The notes: a model not told the origin generated them from the letters alone. DNA of 60,372 nt from Phycisphaerae bacterium (GCA_016927755.1 JAFGLZ010000212.1:1-60372), one strand, 5' to 3'; shown: positions 1-8,270, numbered from the stretch's first letter. Numbers and translations are program-made.

Positions 1-374
1 CCCCCACCAACCCCGCCGATGCCGATTCGCCCTCCTGGGTAACGATCACATCGCCATCCGCCTGCCCCGACCACCGTGTCGAAAGCCGACATTCCCCCGC
101 CCCCTCCCGCCAGACCGAACGAACCACCACATCCCCCCCGCTCCGCTCGCACCCACTCGCCGCCGCCGCGCTCCACAGATCGCGCCCCTTCATCCGCCGC
201 AACCCGCTCAGCTCCCCGCCCTTCTCATCCCAACCTTCCTTCGTCCGAAGATCCGTCAGCGAGACCACAACCCCGTCGCGAATCCCGATCGACATCGCGT
301 CCGTCTTCACCGTCTCAACGGAACCCGCCGCCCACGCCGCCGAACCCAACACCGCAATCAGCCAACCAAACATA
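1..374 (-). CDS. Secreted protein of unknown function, N-terminal part only
   Basis: The minus strand is open from an ATG at 374 to the window edge, giving 124 residues with no stop; the rest lies to the left. The N terminus (MFGWLIAVLGSAAWAAGSVE) is a short typical signal peptide with an Ala-x-Ala-like cleavage region, so export is predicted. A good ribosome binding site (GGGAGG) sits 5 bases upstream of the ATG. The mature part seen here is beta-strand-like and rich in Trp and Gly, and I do not recognise the family. It could be the start of a glycan-active or surface protein, as is common in planctomycetes, but nothing in this fragment proves that. The opposite-strand reading is a Pro/Ser-rich shadow. 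Confidence 0.6.
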
Positions 375-977
375 GCTGCCTCCCGCTGCACCATTCCCCG
401 AAGCTCGCCTCTCGCACCCCGAGCTAGTGCCCTTCTCGGTTAAACAGTCTCACTATGGGTGGCATGGGTCCGCGGCGGACAGTCATCAGCCGCCGAACGA
501 ACCACGGATCAACCGGAATGCGTCCCTCCGGCCACGTGTGCCGTTCCGCGGACCCGTGGCTCGTCCCGCTGACGAGCCCCCATCCGCTGTTGACCCATGC
601 CGTCTCGCCGTTGCCCATATCTCAACGCGCGTACCCAGCGCGCCATTGCCCCTGCGATTCTCCCCCCGTAAGCTAAGATCGTGCAAGGTTGTCAACAAGA
701 AGACCATGTGGCGCGGAGCATCCCAAGCCACCTCCTGGAATGCGTGAGCAGATTCCGTAGAACGGGTGGCCCATCGCTTCAGCGGTGGGGGACTCGAATT
801 CACCCCGACAGTCATGTCGCCACTGGATGGCTCTCTGAACCGCCCAGAGACGACATCGGGGAATAGGCTGTTCGCACCTTGTTGCAGGCTGCCTGGTATA
901 CGCCCCCCACATACAAGCGATAGCCAGGACCGCGCCCCACGAATGCGCCAAACCCATCAGCCTTCGGTGAGCCAGCC
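375..977. other. Intergenic region holding one dispersed repeat
   Basis: Several short overlapping frames cross this 600-base stretch on both strands but none has a coherent protein character. The one recognisable item is a hairpin repeat near 746-801 that recurs at about 8191. The promoters of the two divergent flanking genes must lie here, but I see no convincing -35/-10 pair. Confidence 0.5.
746..801 (-). repeat. Dispersed hairpin repeat, copy 1
   Basis: Read on the minus strand from 801, this begins GAATTCGAGTCCCCCACC, then TGAAGCGATGGGCCACCC, and ends near GGAATCTGCTC. The copy at 8191-8265 (plus strand) has the same order: GAATTC, GTCCCCCACC, AAAGCGAGGGGCCGCCC, CGATCTGTTC. Both contain a CCCCxxC/GxGGGG hairpin around a short AAGC loop. 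One spurious frame through each copy gives a similar peptide (EFxSPTxxAxGxP...ICS), which confirms the alignment without gaps. Confidence 0.65.
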
Positions 978-1757
978 ATGAAGTACGACGCAACCATCGC
1001 CAACCGCTACGACTCGGCAAGGCACCTGCCCGAACCGACCATGCGCCTCTGGTTGGACGCAATCCGCAGACATGTCCCGGCAACCGAGGTCGGCACGATC
1101 CTCGACGTCGGCTGCGGCACCGGCCGATTCAGTGCCGCCCTGGCCGAAACGTTCGATGCCCACGTCATCGGAGTGGACGCCTCGCCAGACATGCTGGCCA
1201 AGGCGCGAAACAACACGTCCGACCCTCGGGTTCAATATCGCCAAGGAAGCGCCGAATCGCTGCCGACAACCGACAACTCCACGGACCTCATATTCATGTC
1301 AATGGTCTACCATCACCTCGCCGATCCCCCCCTGGCGGGAAGGGAATTCGCACGAGTACTCCGTCCCGGCGGCTTCGTCGGCATTCGCAACTCCACGAAG
1401 GACCTCCTCGCACAAGTGCCCTATCTGAAGTACTTCCCCTCCGCCATGGACGCCAATCACCACCGCCTCCCGTCTCAACAGGAGCTAGTCGACACCATCT
1501 GCGGCAGCGGTCTTGCGCTCTTGGCACACGAGGTCATAGCGCAGCAGTTTGCGGACTCTCTGAGCGAGTATTGCCGCAAGATCAGCGAGCGAGGTCTCTC
1601 CGACCTGATCCGACTCTCCAACGCCGAGTTCAACGCCGGTCTCCAACGGATGAGAGACGCAATTGAACGAAACGAGGTATCCCAACCGGTCCTTGAGCCC
1701 ATCGACCTGTTCGTCTTCAAGAAGCACTCCGACCACTGCGGCAACCACGGCCCCTAA
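978..1757 (+). CDS. Class I SAM-dependent methyltransferase
   Basis: This is a 259-residue cytoplasmic protein with a Rossmann-type methyltransferase core. Motif I is ILDVGCGTGRF near residue 42, the acidic residue ending strand 2 is in VIGVDASPDML near residue 63, and the post-motif region FMSMVYHHL plus FARVLRPGGFVGIRNS (motif III region) follow. This is the Methyltransf_11/25 type (UbiE/Tam-like). The C-terminal 100 residues, which usually select the substrate, match no subfamily I can name. The ATG is preceded by a weak GGTGAG site 5 bases upstream. It stands alone, with more than 500 bases of repeat-bearing DNA on each side, so neighbours give no clue to its substrate. DNA methylation is unlikely because no NPPY/DPPY motif is present. 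Confidence 0.85.
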   Translation: MKYDATIANRYDSARHLPEPTMRLWLDAIRRHVPATEVGTILDVGCGTGRFSAALAETFDAHVIGVDASPDMLAKARNNTSDPRVQYRQGSAESLPTTDNSTDLIFMSMVYHHLADPPLAGREFARVLRPGGFVGIRNSTKDLLAQVPYLKYFPSAMDANHHRLPSQQELVDTICGSGLALLAHEVIAQQFADSLSEYCRKISERGLSDLIRLSNAEFNAGLQRMRDAIERNEVSQPVLEPIDLFVFKKHSDHCGNHGP

Positions 1758-1832
1758 CGACCACCCCGCTTCCCGTCGTTGTGACGCCCGCACAACATAC
1801 CACGGACCATCATCGCCCCCCCCACCTCTTGA

Positions 1833-1929
1833 GTCCCACAGGGACGGCATGACAATAGCCCAGGAGTTCACTCCTGGGATCGCAACACCCCTCACAACCT
1901 CCCCAGTCCCGCAAGGGACGACTGAATCG
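1833..1929. repeat. Triple-hairpin dispersed repeat
   Basis: Three perfect small inverted repeats lie in a row: GTCCC-ACA-GGGAC (1833-1845), CCCAGGAG-TTCA-CTCCTGGG (1859-1878) and GTCCC-GCAA-GGGAC (1916-1929). The outer two share the same stem. This layout of GTCCC/GGGAC stems flanking a CCCAGGAG stem looks like the short palindromic repeats scattered through many planctomycete genomes; that comparison is from memory, not from a search. Confidence 0.55.
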
Positions 1930-2191
1930 ATCCGTCCTTCAGCTTCCAGTCATTCCCAGAATGAGTAGCTGGGCAATGTGATCGGGCGCGTCCCGGAATG
2001 CTATCATTGCAGACGCGGACTAATGAGGGTAGTCTATGTTCACCAGACGCCAGGACTAGGAGCGAGGATTCTGCGCCGTAGCGAGTGCGGACACTCGGGA
2101 GCGCGCCCCTGCGAGAATCGACACTTCACCCTGCAGTCGGCGTGCGGAAGCGCATCTTCAGAGGGGACAAGCCAGGCTCCGGGTACCTTTT

Positions 2192-2235
2192 CCTAATCAG
2201 GAAGCAGACCTCCCGGATCAGGCTATCATCCTGAT
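2192..2235. promoter_or_regulatory. Possible operator upstream of the DUF262 gene
   Basis: ATCAGG-CTATCAT-CCTGAT (2217-2235) is a perfect 6-base inverted repeat with a 7-base spacer. A related TCCT-AATC-AGGA palindrome lies 20 bases before it. The spacing fits a dimeric repressor site or a small RNA hairpin, and no regulator is identifiable nearby. This is only a suggestion. Confidence 0.2.
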
Positions 2236-2320
2236 GCTAGAGCACTCCTGACGTTCAATGGCCACCTGGGGAGTTGAATCACCATCGCCCCCCCCGTCGC
2301 TGACTCGAGGAGAGACTGGC

Positions 2321-3922
2321 GTGAAGCCAAACATCGCAAGTCGGCTCGCAACCGATACCCCTTACCTCAGGGATCTCATCACAGGGGTCAGTAAGGGTGA
2401 GATCAAAATCCCGCAGTTCCAGCGACGATTCGTGTGGAAAGAGGAACAAGCCCTCAGCCTCCTAGACAGCGTATCGAGCAACTATCCTGTCGGGAGCCTT
2501 CTTCTCTGGCGAACCGACACGAAGCTAACTGCGGAACGGAACATCGGCGACTTTCGACTACCAGAAACCGATGATCTGACACCAACCGACTACGTTCTCG
2601 ACGGGCAGCAGCGCCTTACGGTCATTTACTCCTGCTTCGGCGCCGAGGAGAGCGATGCGGGTTTCACCGCTTCCTACGATCTCGACAAGGAGGTGTTTGT
2701 CAGGACGCCCGAAGAGCACCACATTCATCTCTTCCCGCTGCGCATTCTCTACAACACAACGCGACTGCTAGACTTCCGTTCGGGCCTCATGTCGCACCCC
2801 AACGGCCAACGACTCCAGAGCCGGCTCGACGCTCTCCTTGACGTGCTCACGAAGTACAAGATCCCTGTAGTAACCCTGAAGGACCTCACAGTAGAGGAGG
2901 TATGCCCGATCTTTGAGCGCATCAACAGTTCCGGAACGCGGCTTTCGACGTACGACCTCATGGTGGCTGCAACATGGTCGGAGTCGTTTGACCTGAACGA
3001 AGAAACCGCCGCGATACAGGAAGCGCTCGAGCCCAAAGGTTTCGATGACATTGACGGCGATACCGTTCTTAAGTGCCTTGCCGCAGTTCAGAAAGCGAGC
3101 ATCAAGAAGGAAACCGTCCTCGACCTTCGTAAGCTGCGAAGAAGCGAAATGGACGCGCTGGTTGAGAAGACGAAGGCGGCAATACTCCGAACGGTCGACC
3201 TCCTAACGACGGAGTTCGGAATCTACTGCTGGGACTTCCTCCCCTACGAAGCGGTTGCCATCGCCTTGACGTACATCTTCTCACAAAAGGGCACTCTGTC
3301 GAAAGACGACGTGCTACGGGTACGACAGTGGTTCTGGCGCAGTGCGTTCTCCGAACGCTACCGAGGTGCTTCGGAACACTTCATATCGAAAGACATGGTG
3401 AACATCCACCGCTTCGTCGTCGACGGACAAGGAAGTGCTTCGTCGTTCGGCGCCCCTCCCGACCAGAGGTCCCTCCTGGGCCTGTCCTTCCGGAGCAACA
3501 ACTCGCGATCTCGAGCTTTCATACTACTCCTCGCCCGCCGCCGCCCGCGGAACCTAACTAACGGCGCCAACATCGATTGCGCCGAGGCGCTGTCCGTGTA
3601 CAATAGGAAGCAGTTTCACCATGTCTTCCCGAAGGCCTTCCTCAGACGACAGCCTTCACCTGCGGAGGCCAACTCCCTAATGAACATCTGCATACTCGCA
3701 GCGTCTGAGAATAACGCAATCAGTGACTCTGATCCGAGCACCTATTTGCCTTGGCTTGTAGCCAACCACGGCCCGAAGGCGGAATCGATCTTCCGGTCGA
3801 ATGTACTTCCGCCGCCATCGCAGGTTGACTATTCCGAGATCTCCTATCAGGATTTCCTAGTACGCCGAGCTCTCGTTGTCATTCCGGCAATCCAATCCTT
3901 ATGTAACGGAGACTGCATCTAG
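2321..3922 (+). CDS. DUF262 protein with HNH-type C-terminal domain (GmrSD-like)
   Basis: This 533-residue protein belongs to the DUF262 family, the GmrS-type NTPase fold related to ParB. Visible motifs are IPQFQRRFVW (residues 30-39), VLDGQQRL (92-99) and FERINSSGTRLSTYDL, all hallmarks of that family. Near residue 427 FHHVFPKAF, followed by spaced Asn residues (NSLMNICIL, ENNAIS), matches the His-x-x-Pro...Asn pattern of DUF1524, the HNH nuclease partner GmrD. One chain therefore carries both halves of a GmrSD-type modification-dependent (type IV) restriction enzyme, as in fused systems. I chose the GTG at 2321 because AGGAGAG lies 6 bases upstream; an in-frame ATG at 2258 has no ribosome site and adds a low-complexity leader. 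No companion methylase or toxin lies beside it. The GC content is lower than in its neighbours by eye, which suggests transfer. Confidence 0.75.
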   Translation: MKPNIASRLATDTPYLRDLITGVSKGEIKIPQFQRRFVWKEEQALSLLDSVSSNYPVGSLLLWRTDTKLTAERNIGDFRLPETDDLTPTDYVLDGQQRLTVIYSCFGAEESDAGFTASYDLDKEVFVRTPEEHHIHLFPLRILYNTTRLLDFRSGLMSHPNGQRLQSRLDALLDVLTKYKIPVVTLKDLTVEEVCPIFERINSSGTRLSTYDLMVAATWSESFDLNEETAAIQEALEPKGFDDIDGDTVLKCLAAVQKASIKKETVLDLRKLRRSEMDALVEKTKAAILRTVDLLTTEFGIYCWDFLPYEAVAIALTYIFSQKGTLSKDDVLRVRQWFWRSAFSERYRGASEHFISKDMVNIHRFVVDGQGSASSFGAPPDQRSLLGLSFRSNNSRSRAFILLLARRRPRNLTNGANIDCAEALSVYNRKQFHHVFPKAFLRRQPSPAEANSLMNICILAASENNAISDSDPSTYLPWLVANHGPKAESIFRSNVLPPPSQVDYSEISYQDFLVRRALVVIPAIQSLCNGDCI

Positions 3923-3979
3923 CGATTCCCCGCACGCGGTCCCGTCGTGTGGCACCTGTGGACGCCAACGAAGCCCCCG

Positions 3980-4165
3980 TCACCCCTCCCTCACCGCCAT
4001 CGCCCCCGCATCATAAACCATCCGCTTGCCCCGACAGAGACTCTCCGCCGCCAGCACGCACGCCACCGAATGATAGTACCACGCCTCGATCGGCGCGTTC
4101 GGGTCCTTACGGCTCCCCTTCACCCACTCAGCCAGATTAAGAACCCCGCTCAGCAAGCCTAACCG
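3980..4165 (-). pseudogene. Fragment resembling C terminus of a Gfo/Idh/MocA-type oxidoreductase
   Basis: The minus strand has 61 sense codons (4165 down to 3983) plus a TGA, preceded in frame by a TAG at 4166-4168, with no start codon or ribosome site in between. The reading (DPNAPIEAWYYHSVACVLAA followed by GKRMVYD) is protein-like. It resembles the last helix and strand of planctomycete Gfo/Idh/MocA-family dehydrogenases, which often end with 'PNAPIExGxxHSVAC...GRRxxYD'. The missing upstream domain and lack of a start argue for a relic. The family call is from memory and uncertain. Confidence 0.35.
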
Positions 4166-4454
4166 CTAGTCACCAGCATCGGCAACGCATCCCCACCGGC
4201 AATCTCCATGGTCGGCGCCAAGGGGTTCAGTCATTGGGCAGCCGATTCTCCAACAGTTGCCCCCCGGCGCCGCCATTGCGGACGGAACACATCGGGCGGA
4301 ATCCACCCTCACCAGGACATCGAGCCGAATAAGCTTCACTATTGGTCGTCGTCCGTTCCTCCAGAGGCGGATGGAGTTCGTCGATGAGTTGATCGATGTG
4401 GCGGTTGCCGATGCCGAGGTGACACTGGACAAGACGAGCTGCGTCCTCGTTTCA

Positions 4455-4600
4455 CATCCCCCGAAGGCGAGGGCTTCTCACGTCCCCGTCGGGGGACAGT
4501 GAGCGGGACCTTCCGTCGCCCCTGCGGGGCTGGGCGGTGTGGGCGATCGGGTACCAGGGGTTCCGTCTGCCGCGGTGGTGGCCCTTCCAACCCTCCAACA
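4455..4600. repeat. Hairpin-rich dispersed repeat
   Basis: This contains GTCCCC-GTC-GGGGGAC, then GCCCCTGCGGGGC, then GTACCAGGGGTTCC and GCCGCGGTGGTGGCCC. The minus-strand frame through it reads RRNPWYPIAHTAQPRRGDGR, a peptide type I associate with a common planctomycete non-coding repeat ('CCCCTGCGGGGC ... TACCAGGGGTTCCG'). It lies about 190 bases upstream of the phosphotransbutyrylase-like gene. Confidence 0.5.
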
Positions 4601-4789
4601 TGTGGGCGCTGATCGAGTCGCCTCGTCGACGATGCGGATTTCCTCGACCGATATCAGGGGCGAATGACGACGTACGAAGAGCAAAGGACGAAGGGAGGGG
4701 CGGTGGCGGATATGGGGCGCGCGGGGTCGTCTTGGTGTACACTACGGTCCGTTTGAGTGAGGCGCTGGTTACGACGGGGGAGAGGTTTC

Positions 4790-5776
4790 ATGGCAAGTGA
4801 TCAGGCGGACACGTGCCGCATGGAACGTTTGGAGGCCGTGGCCGATTTGGTGGATTATGCGGGGAGGCTTCCCGCGTCGACGGTGATCGTTCCCGGGGGC
4901 GATCGGGTGGAGGACCTGCGCCTGGTGGAGTCGGCGCGGGATCACGGGATCATCGACCGGATCATCCTGGTCGGGCGGCAGGACAGGATCGACCGGGCGG
5001 TCAAGGAAGTCGGCATCCACATCGACGCCAAGAACATCGTGGCGGCGGACGGGGACGAGGCGATCGCGGCGGCGACGGTGGAGCACCTTCGGGCGGGGGG
5101 CATCGACATCGCGCTGAAGGGGGACATCTCGACGCCGATTCTGAACCGGGCGATGATCAAGCTGGCGGTTCGGAAGACGGTGAGCCTGGTGACGGTGTTC
5201 GACGCGGCGCCGATCGGGGGTGGGCGTCCGATGGCGATGACGGACGCGGGGGTGACGACGGTTTGCACGCTGGAGCGGATGGCCGACCTGGTCCGGAACG
5301 CGGTGGACGTGGCGCACGTGGTGATGGGGCTCGAGCGTCCTCGGGTGGCGATTCTGTCGGCGAACGAGAAACAGATCGCGTCGCTGCCGTCGACGGAGAT
5401 CGGGGCGAAGCTGACGCGGATGGAGTGGCCTGACGCGGTGGTTTACGGTCCGCTGTCGTTCGATCTGGCGACGGACCTGGGCAGCGTGTCGGTGAAGGGG
5501 ATGCCGGGATCGGCGGCGGCGGAGGTGGCGGGTCGGGCGGACGTGCTGGTGTGCCCGGGCATCGACGCGGCCAACATTCTGTACAAGGTGGTCACGGCGA
5601 TGGTGAAGTACGGACAGGCGTCGATGGCGGGGATTACGGTGGGGTTCCCCGTGCCGTACATCATCCTCTCGCGGGCGGACGCGCTGCAGGTCCGATTGGA
5701 GTCGATCGCCCTTTGCAGCATTTACGCGCAGAGGACGGGCAAGGAGCAGCGAAGCACGACGACCAGGAGCAGTTAG
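4790..5776 (+). CDS. ptb: Phosphate butyryl/acetyltransferase family protein
   Basis: This is a 328-residue cytoplasmic enzyme of the PTA_PTB family, which moves an acyl group between CoA and phosphate (for example butyryl-CoA to butyryl-phosphate). The signs are STVIVPGGDRVEDLRLVESARD at the N terminus, GIDIALKGDIST near residue 103, the central VMGLERPRVAILSANEK and the C-terminal DVLVCPGIDAANILYKV and GQASMAGITVGFPVPYIILSR. The length matches stand-alone Ptb (about 300) rather than long Pta. I chose the ATG at 4790 because GGGGGAGAGG lies just upstream; the longer frame from 4757 adds an Arg-rich leader. No butyrate/acetate kinase gene is adjacent. Instead an ACT-domain gene starts 2 bases after the stop, so the two are surely co-transcribed. 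The exact acyl substrate (butyryl, isobutyryl or other branched acyl) is not visible. Confidence 0.8.
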   Translation: MASDQADTCRMERLEAVADLVDYAGRLPASTVIVPGGDRVEDLRLVESARDHGIIDRIILVGRQDRIDRAVKEVGIHIDAKNIVAADGDEAIAAATVEHLRAGGIDIALKGDISTPILNRAMIKLAVRKTVSLVTVFDAAPIGGGRPMAMTDAGVTTVCTLERMADLVRNAVDVAHVVMGLERPRVAILSANEKQIASLPSTEIGAKLTRMEWPDAVVYGPLSFDLATDLGSVSVKGMPGSAAAEVAGRADVLVCPGIDAANILYKVVTAMVKYGQASMAGITVGFPVPYIILSRADALQVRLESIALCSIYAQRTGKEQRSTTTRSS

Positions 5777-5778
5777 GC

Positions 5779-6264
5779 ATGAAGAAGGACGGACTTCATC
5801 ACTGGGTGTTCAGGGCCCATGTTCAAGATCGGGCGGGGGCGCTAACGAGCATCGCGTCGGCGTTCAGCAACCGGGGGATCAGCATCGAGACCGTGGTCGG
5901 GCACGGGGCGGAGGAGCAGGCGACGCACGACGGCACGGTCGTGATGACGTTCCGCTGCACCGAGGAAGACAAGGACATGATGGTGCGGGTGGTGCGGCGG
6001 CTGAGCAAGGTGACGCGGCTGCAGGAATACCCGTACGACTCGCACAGCCTGCGCAAGGCGGCGCTCATCCGCGTCAATCGCCGGCTCACGCCGAAGGACG
6101 TGGCCGGTGAGGAGTCCTTCCTGACGTGCGAACTCATGAGCACGGACCCGGAGAGCTGGGTCTATCTGGTCGCGGGGGCGCCGAATCAGCTCGACCCGGT
6201 TCTGCGGCGGCTGGAGGGCGCGGGTGAGGTGAGCGACATCGTGTACACGGTGTTGGGGCTGTAG
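5779..6264 (+). CDS. IlvH-like ACT domain protein
   Basis: This is a 161-residue protein with an N-terminal ACT domain: HHWVFRAHVQDRAGALTSI, then NRGISIETVVGHG, corresponding to the 'PGVLxRVxxLFxRRGxNIESL' segment of acetolactate synthase regulatory subunits. A second, weaker alpha/beta half starts near RKAALIRVNRR, where IlvH has RELALIKV. Length and layout fit IlvH (about 160). ACT domains bind amino acids such as valine and regulate a partner enzyme. No acetolactate synthase large subunit is nearby; the only partner is the phosphotransbutyrylase-like gene ending 2 bases upstream. It may therefore regulate branched-chain acyl metabolism, or be a displaced ilvH. Its TAG stop abuts the stop codon of the convergent gene at 6265 with no spacer. 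Confidence 0.7.
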   Translation: MKKDGLHHWVFRAHVQDRAGALTSIASAFSNRGISIETVVGHGAEEQATHDGTVVMTFRCTEEDKDMMVRVVRRLSKVTRLQEYPYDSHSLRKAALIRVNRRLTPKDVAGEESFLTCELMSTDPESWVYLVAGAPNQLDPVLRRLEGAGEVSDIVYTVLGL

Positions 6265-8010
6265 CTACTCGTCGAGGTAGGGTTGGACCTCGAGGAAGTT
6301 CATCATGAGCTCCTGGCCGATGGGGCCTCCGGGGGTGGTCGGGTCGGCCCAGTCGGTGATCTCGATCCGAGCTTCAGGGGCGGTTGCGCGGAAGACGATC
6401 CAGTGGTAGTTCATCCAGGCCTTATGCTGCTGATCGTACGGCGGGTAGTGGTGGCTGTAGCAGTTGGCGAAGACGTGCTGGAACGACTTTCCGGCGAGCA
6501 CGTCGACGTTCTGCAATCGGATCGAGACGGCTAGCTTCTGCTTGGTCGATAGATCCTTGAAATCACCCGAGAACATCTTGACGGAGTAGAGCCGTCCGGG
6601 CTGGAGGGCCTTGACGGTCTGTGACACTCGGTTCGGACGGTTCTTGCTCCGCCTCATCCAGAGCACGGTGTCGCCCTGCTGGGTTCTGGGGTAGCGGCCC
6701 TGGAGCCAACTGAATCCAGCCTTGGTTTTGGCGTCGACGCAGCCGGGGGCGGCGGGCTCGACCCGCCACTGGCTCAAGCCGTCCTCGAAGTCCGGGTTTT
6801 GGACGTGCGGCAAGACGAGGGGATCGCGGCTGAGCAGTCCGCGCCGGCCCTCGATGCAGTAGTGGCGGAAGAGCTTGCCCATCCAGCGGACGGTCTCCTC
6901 GTCGGTGTAGCTGGACAGGTAGGTCATGACGCCGTAGAGGCCGCGGCAGCCGGGGTCGTTGGCGAGCAGGTGCATCTGCATATCGAGGAAGACCTTGTAG
7001 TTCACGCTGGGGTTGGCGTCGAGGCTTTCGGGCGGCTGGGAGAAGGTGCCCAGACAGACGATCATCCGGCCGGGGGAGCCGGGGATCTTCTTGGCGTAGT
7101 CGGCGACGGTCTTTCGGAAGTAGCTCTCGATGATCGCGGCGGTGACGGCGGGCTCTCGGGGCTCGCGGAGATAGCGTTCGAAGGCGAAGGCGTAGCCGGC
7201 GTCCATGACGGTCTTGACGAAGGCGCTGCTGGCATCGCCCTGGTACATCGACGTGCAGTAGGGGTAGTAGCGTTTGTCCTTGAAGGCGGGATTGGCGCGG
7301 ATCCGCCGGACGGCATCGGACCATGCCTTGTACTTTTCGTCGTCGTTTCCGAAGAACTCGTCGGCGATGAGGCCGTCGAACAATGGGTCGGCCATGCCCG
7401 GGTTCGTCGCCCAATACTCGTAGGCCTGATCGGGCGTGACGGTCTGGCCTTTGCCGAGGCCGGGGACGCCGCATTCGATGATCCACCGCTTGCCCTGGCG
7501 GCGCCATTGGTCGGCGAAGGGCTTCTCGTCGAGCCCACCCGCGCCGACCATGACGTTGAGGTTCGCCAGGACGTGCTTCTGGAGAAAGGCCCAGTCGTAC
7601 TTTCCGTATTCGACGACGTGCGGGTTCGCGCCGCACTTGGCGTAGACGAGCTCGGGGACGGCGCGGACCACGAGGCGATCCAGAACGGTCTTCTCGGCGG
7701 CTCGGAGGCTGAGCGCGTGCGGGCCTTGGGGCAGGAATCGCATGGCCTCAAGGGTGCCGGGGGATTCATGGCGATAGGCCGGCTTGCCGTCGAGGTCTAC
7801 GGAGACGGCCGCGTTGTTAGCGGGTCGCACGGACGATGAGACGAATACCCAGCCCTGGCGGGGATTGGTGAAGTCGAGGGTTGTCTGTTTGTCAATCGGT
7901 CGGGACTCGACCGAGAGCAGCTCGGTGACGAGGTTGTTGAGCACCTTTGGCTCGCCGGCGCCGGGCGCGGCGAGGGTGATTGCGATTCCGACGATGAGGG
8001 ATGCGGACAT
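6265..8010 (-). CDS. Secreted protein with C-terminal carbohydrate-binding-like domain
   Basis: This 581-residue protein has an N-terminal signal peptide (MSASLIVGIAITLAAPGAGE). I chose the ATG at 8010 because GGAG lies 8 bases upstream; the longer open frame to 8208 runs into a dispersed repeat and is not believable. Residues about 115-430 (from YAKCGANPHVVEYG through CLGTFSQPP and TYLSSYTDEETVRWM) look like an alpha/beta, possibly glycoside-hydrolase-type barrel with conserved Trp, Asp and Glu (FDGLIADEFFGND is a candidate acidic active-site strand). Residues about 430-581 begin NPDFEDGLSQWRVEP, the classic opening of CBM4/9-like jelly-roll domains. I cannot name the family. The sulfatase gene upstream on the same strand, about 260 bases away, suggests a shared role in polysaccharide use. 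Confidence 0.65.
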   Translation of the reverse strand: MSASLIVGIAITLAAPGAGEPKVLNNLVTELLSVESRPIDKQTTLDFTNPRQGWVFVSSSVRPANNAAVSVDLDGKPAYRHESPGTLEAMRFLPQGPHALSLRAAEKTVLDRLVVRAVPELVYAKCGANPHVVEYGKYDWAFLQKHVLANLNVMVGAGGLDEKPFADQWRRQGKRWIIECGVPGLGKGQTVTPDQAYEYWATNPGMADPLFDGLIADEFFGNDDEKYKAWSDAVRRIRANPAFKDKRYYPYCTSMYQGDASSAFVKTVMDAGYAFAFERYLREPREPAVTAAIIESYFRKTVADYAKKIPGSPGRMIVCLGTFSQPPESLDANPSVNYKVFLDMQMHLLANDPGCRGLYGVMTYLSSYTDEETVRWMGKLFRHYCIEGRRGLLSRDPLVLPHVQNPDFEDGLSQWRVEPAAPGCVDAKTKAGFSWLQGRYPRTQQGDTVLWMRRSKNRPNRVSQTVKALQPGRLYSVKMFSGDFKDLSTKQKLAVSIRLQNVDVLAGKSFQHVFANCYSHHYPPYDQQHKAWMNYHWIVFRATAPEARIEITDWADPTTPGGPIGQELMMNFLEVQPYLDE

Positions 8011-8190
8011 GGTGATGGCTCCTTGGGCGAGGCTTGGCGTTTGTGAGGTGATAGTGTGACTGGAACTGGCGGTGGTGTTCAAGCCCCCCCCGTCGCCTTG
8101 CGGGTACTTGACGGTCTGGGCGGGGTTGACGAAACGAGAGCGAGCGGACGAGAGAGCTGTGAGCGGGATTCTCTTTTGCCCTTTCAGGGC

Positions 8191-8265
8191 CGAATTCGTG
8201 TCCCCCACCCCTAAAGCGAGGGGCCGCCCATATTGGGCGATCTGTTCAAGTGTTCACACAGGCGG
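8191..8265 (+). repeat. Dispersed hairpin repeat, copy 2
   Basis: This is the plus-strand counterpart of the repeat at 746-801, in the same element order: GAATTC, GTCCCCCACCCC, a TAAAGC loop, GGGGCCGCCC, then CGATCTGTTC. The hairpin CCCC-TAAAGCGA-GGGG lies between the sulfatase stop and the start of the next gene on the minus strand, so it may serve as an attenuator or mRNA-end hairpin there. It is in opposite orientation to copy 1. Confidence 0.6.
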
Positions 8266-8270
8266 CGGCG

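Larger units (their letters stand above)
1758..2320. other. Intergenic region with hairpin repeat and possible operator
   Basis: No frame here looks like a gene. The stretch contains a triple-hairpin repeat (1833-1929). Just upstream of the DUF262 gene it holds a small cluster of ATCAGG/CCTGAT words that could be an operator. Confidence 0.5.
3923..4789. other. Intergenic region with gene remnant and hairpin repeats
   Basis: No intact gene is visible. On the minus strand 3980-4165 encodes a 62-codon fragment that resembles the C terminus of an oxidoreductase. A hairpin-rich repeat lies at about 4455-4600. The segment 4170-4450 has short frames on both strands that I cannot assign. Confidence 0.5.

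Noticed and set aside
424..815. Overlapping short frames on both strands
   Set aside because: No frame has a ribosome site or protein-like sequence; they overlap a repeat and each other.
8011..8208. N-terminal extension of the secreted protein
   Set aside because: It runs into a dispersed hairpin repeat, and the true signal peptide with ribosome site begins at 8010.
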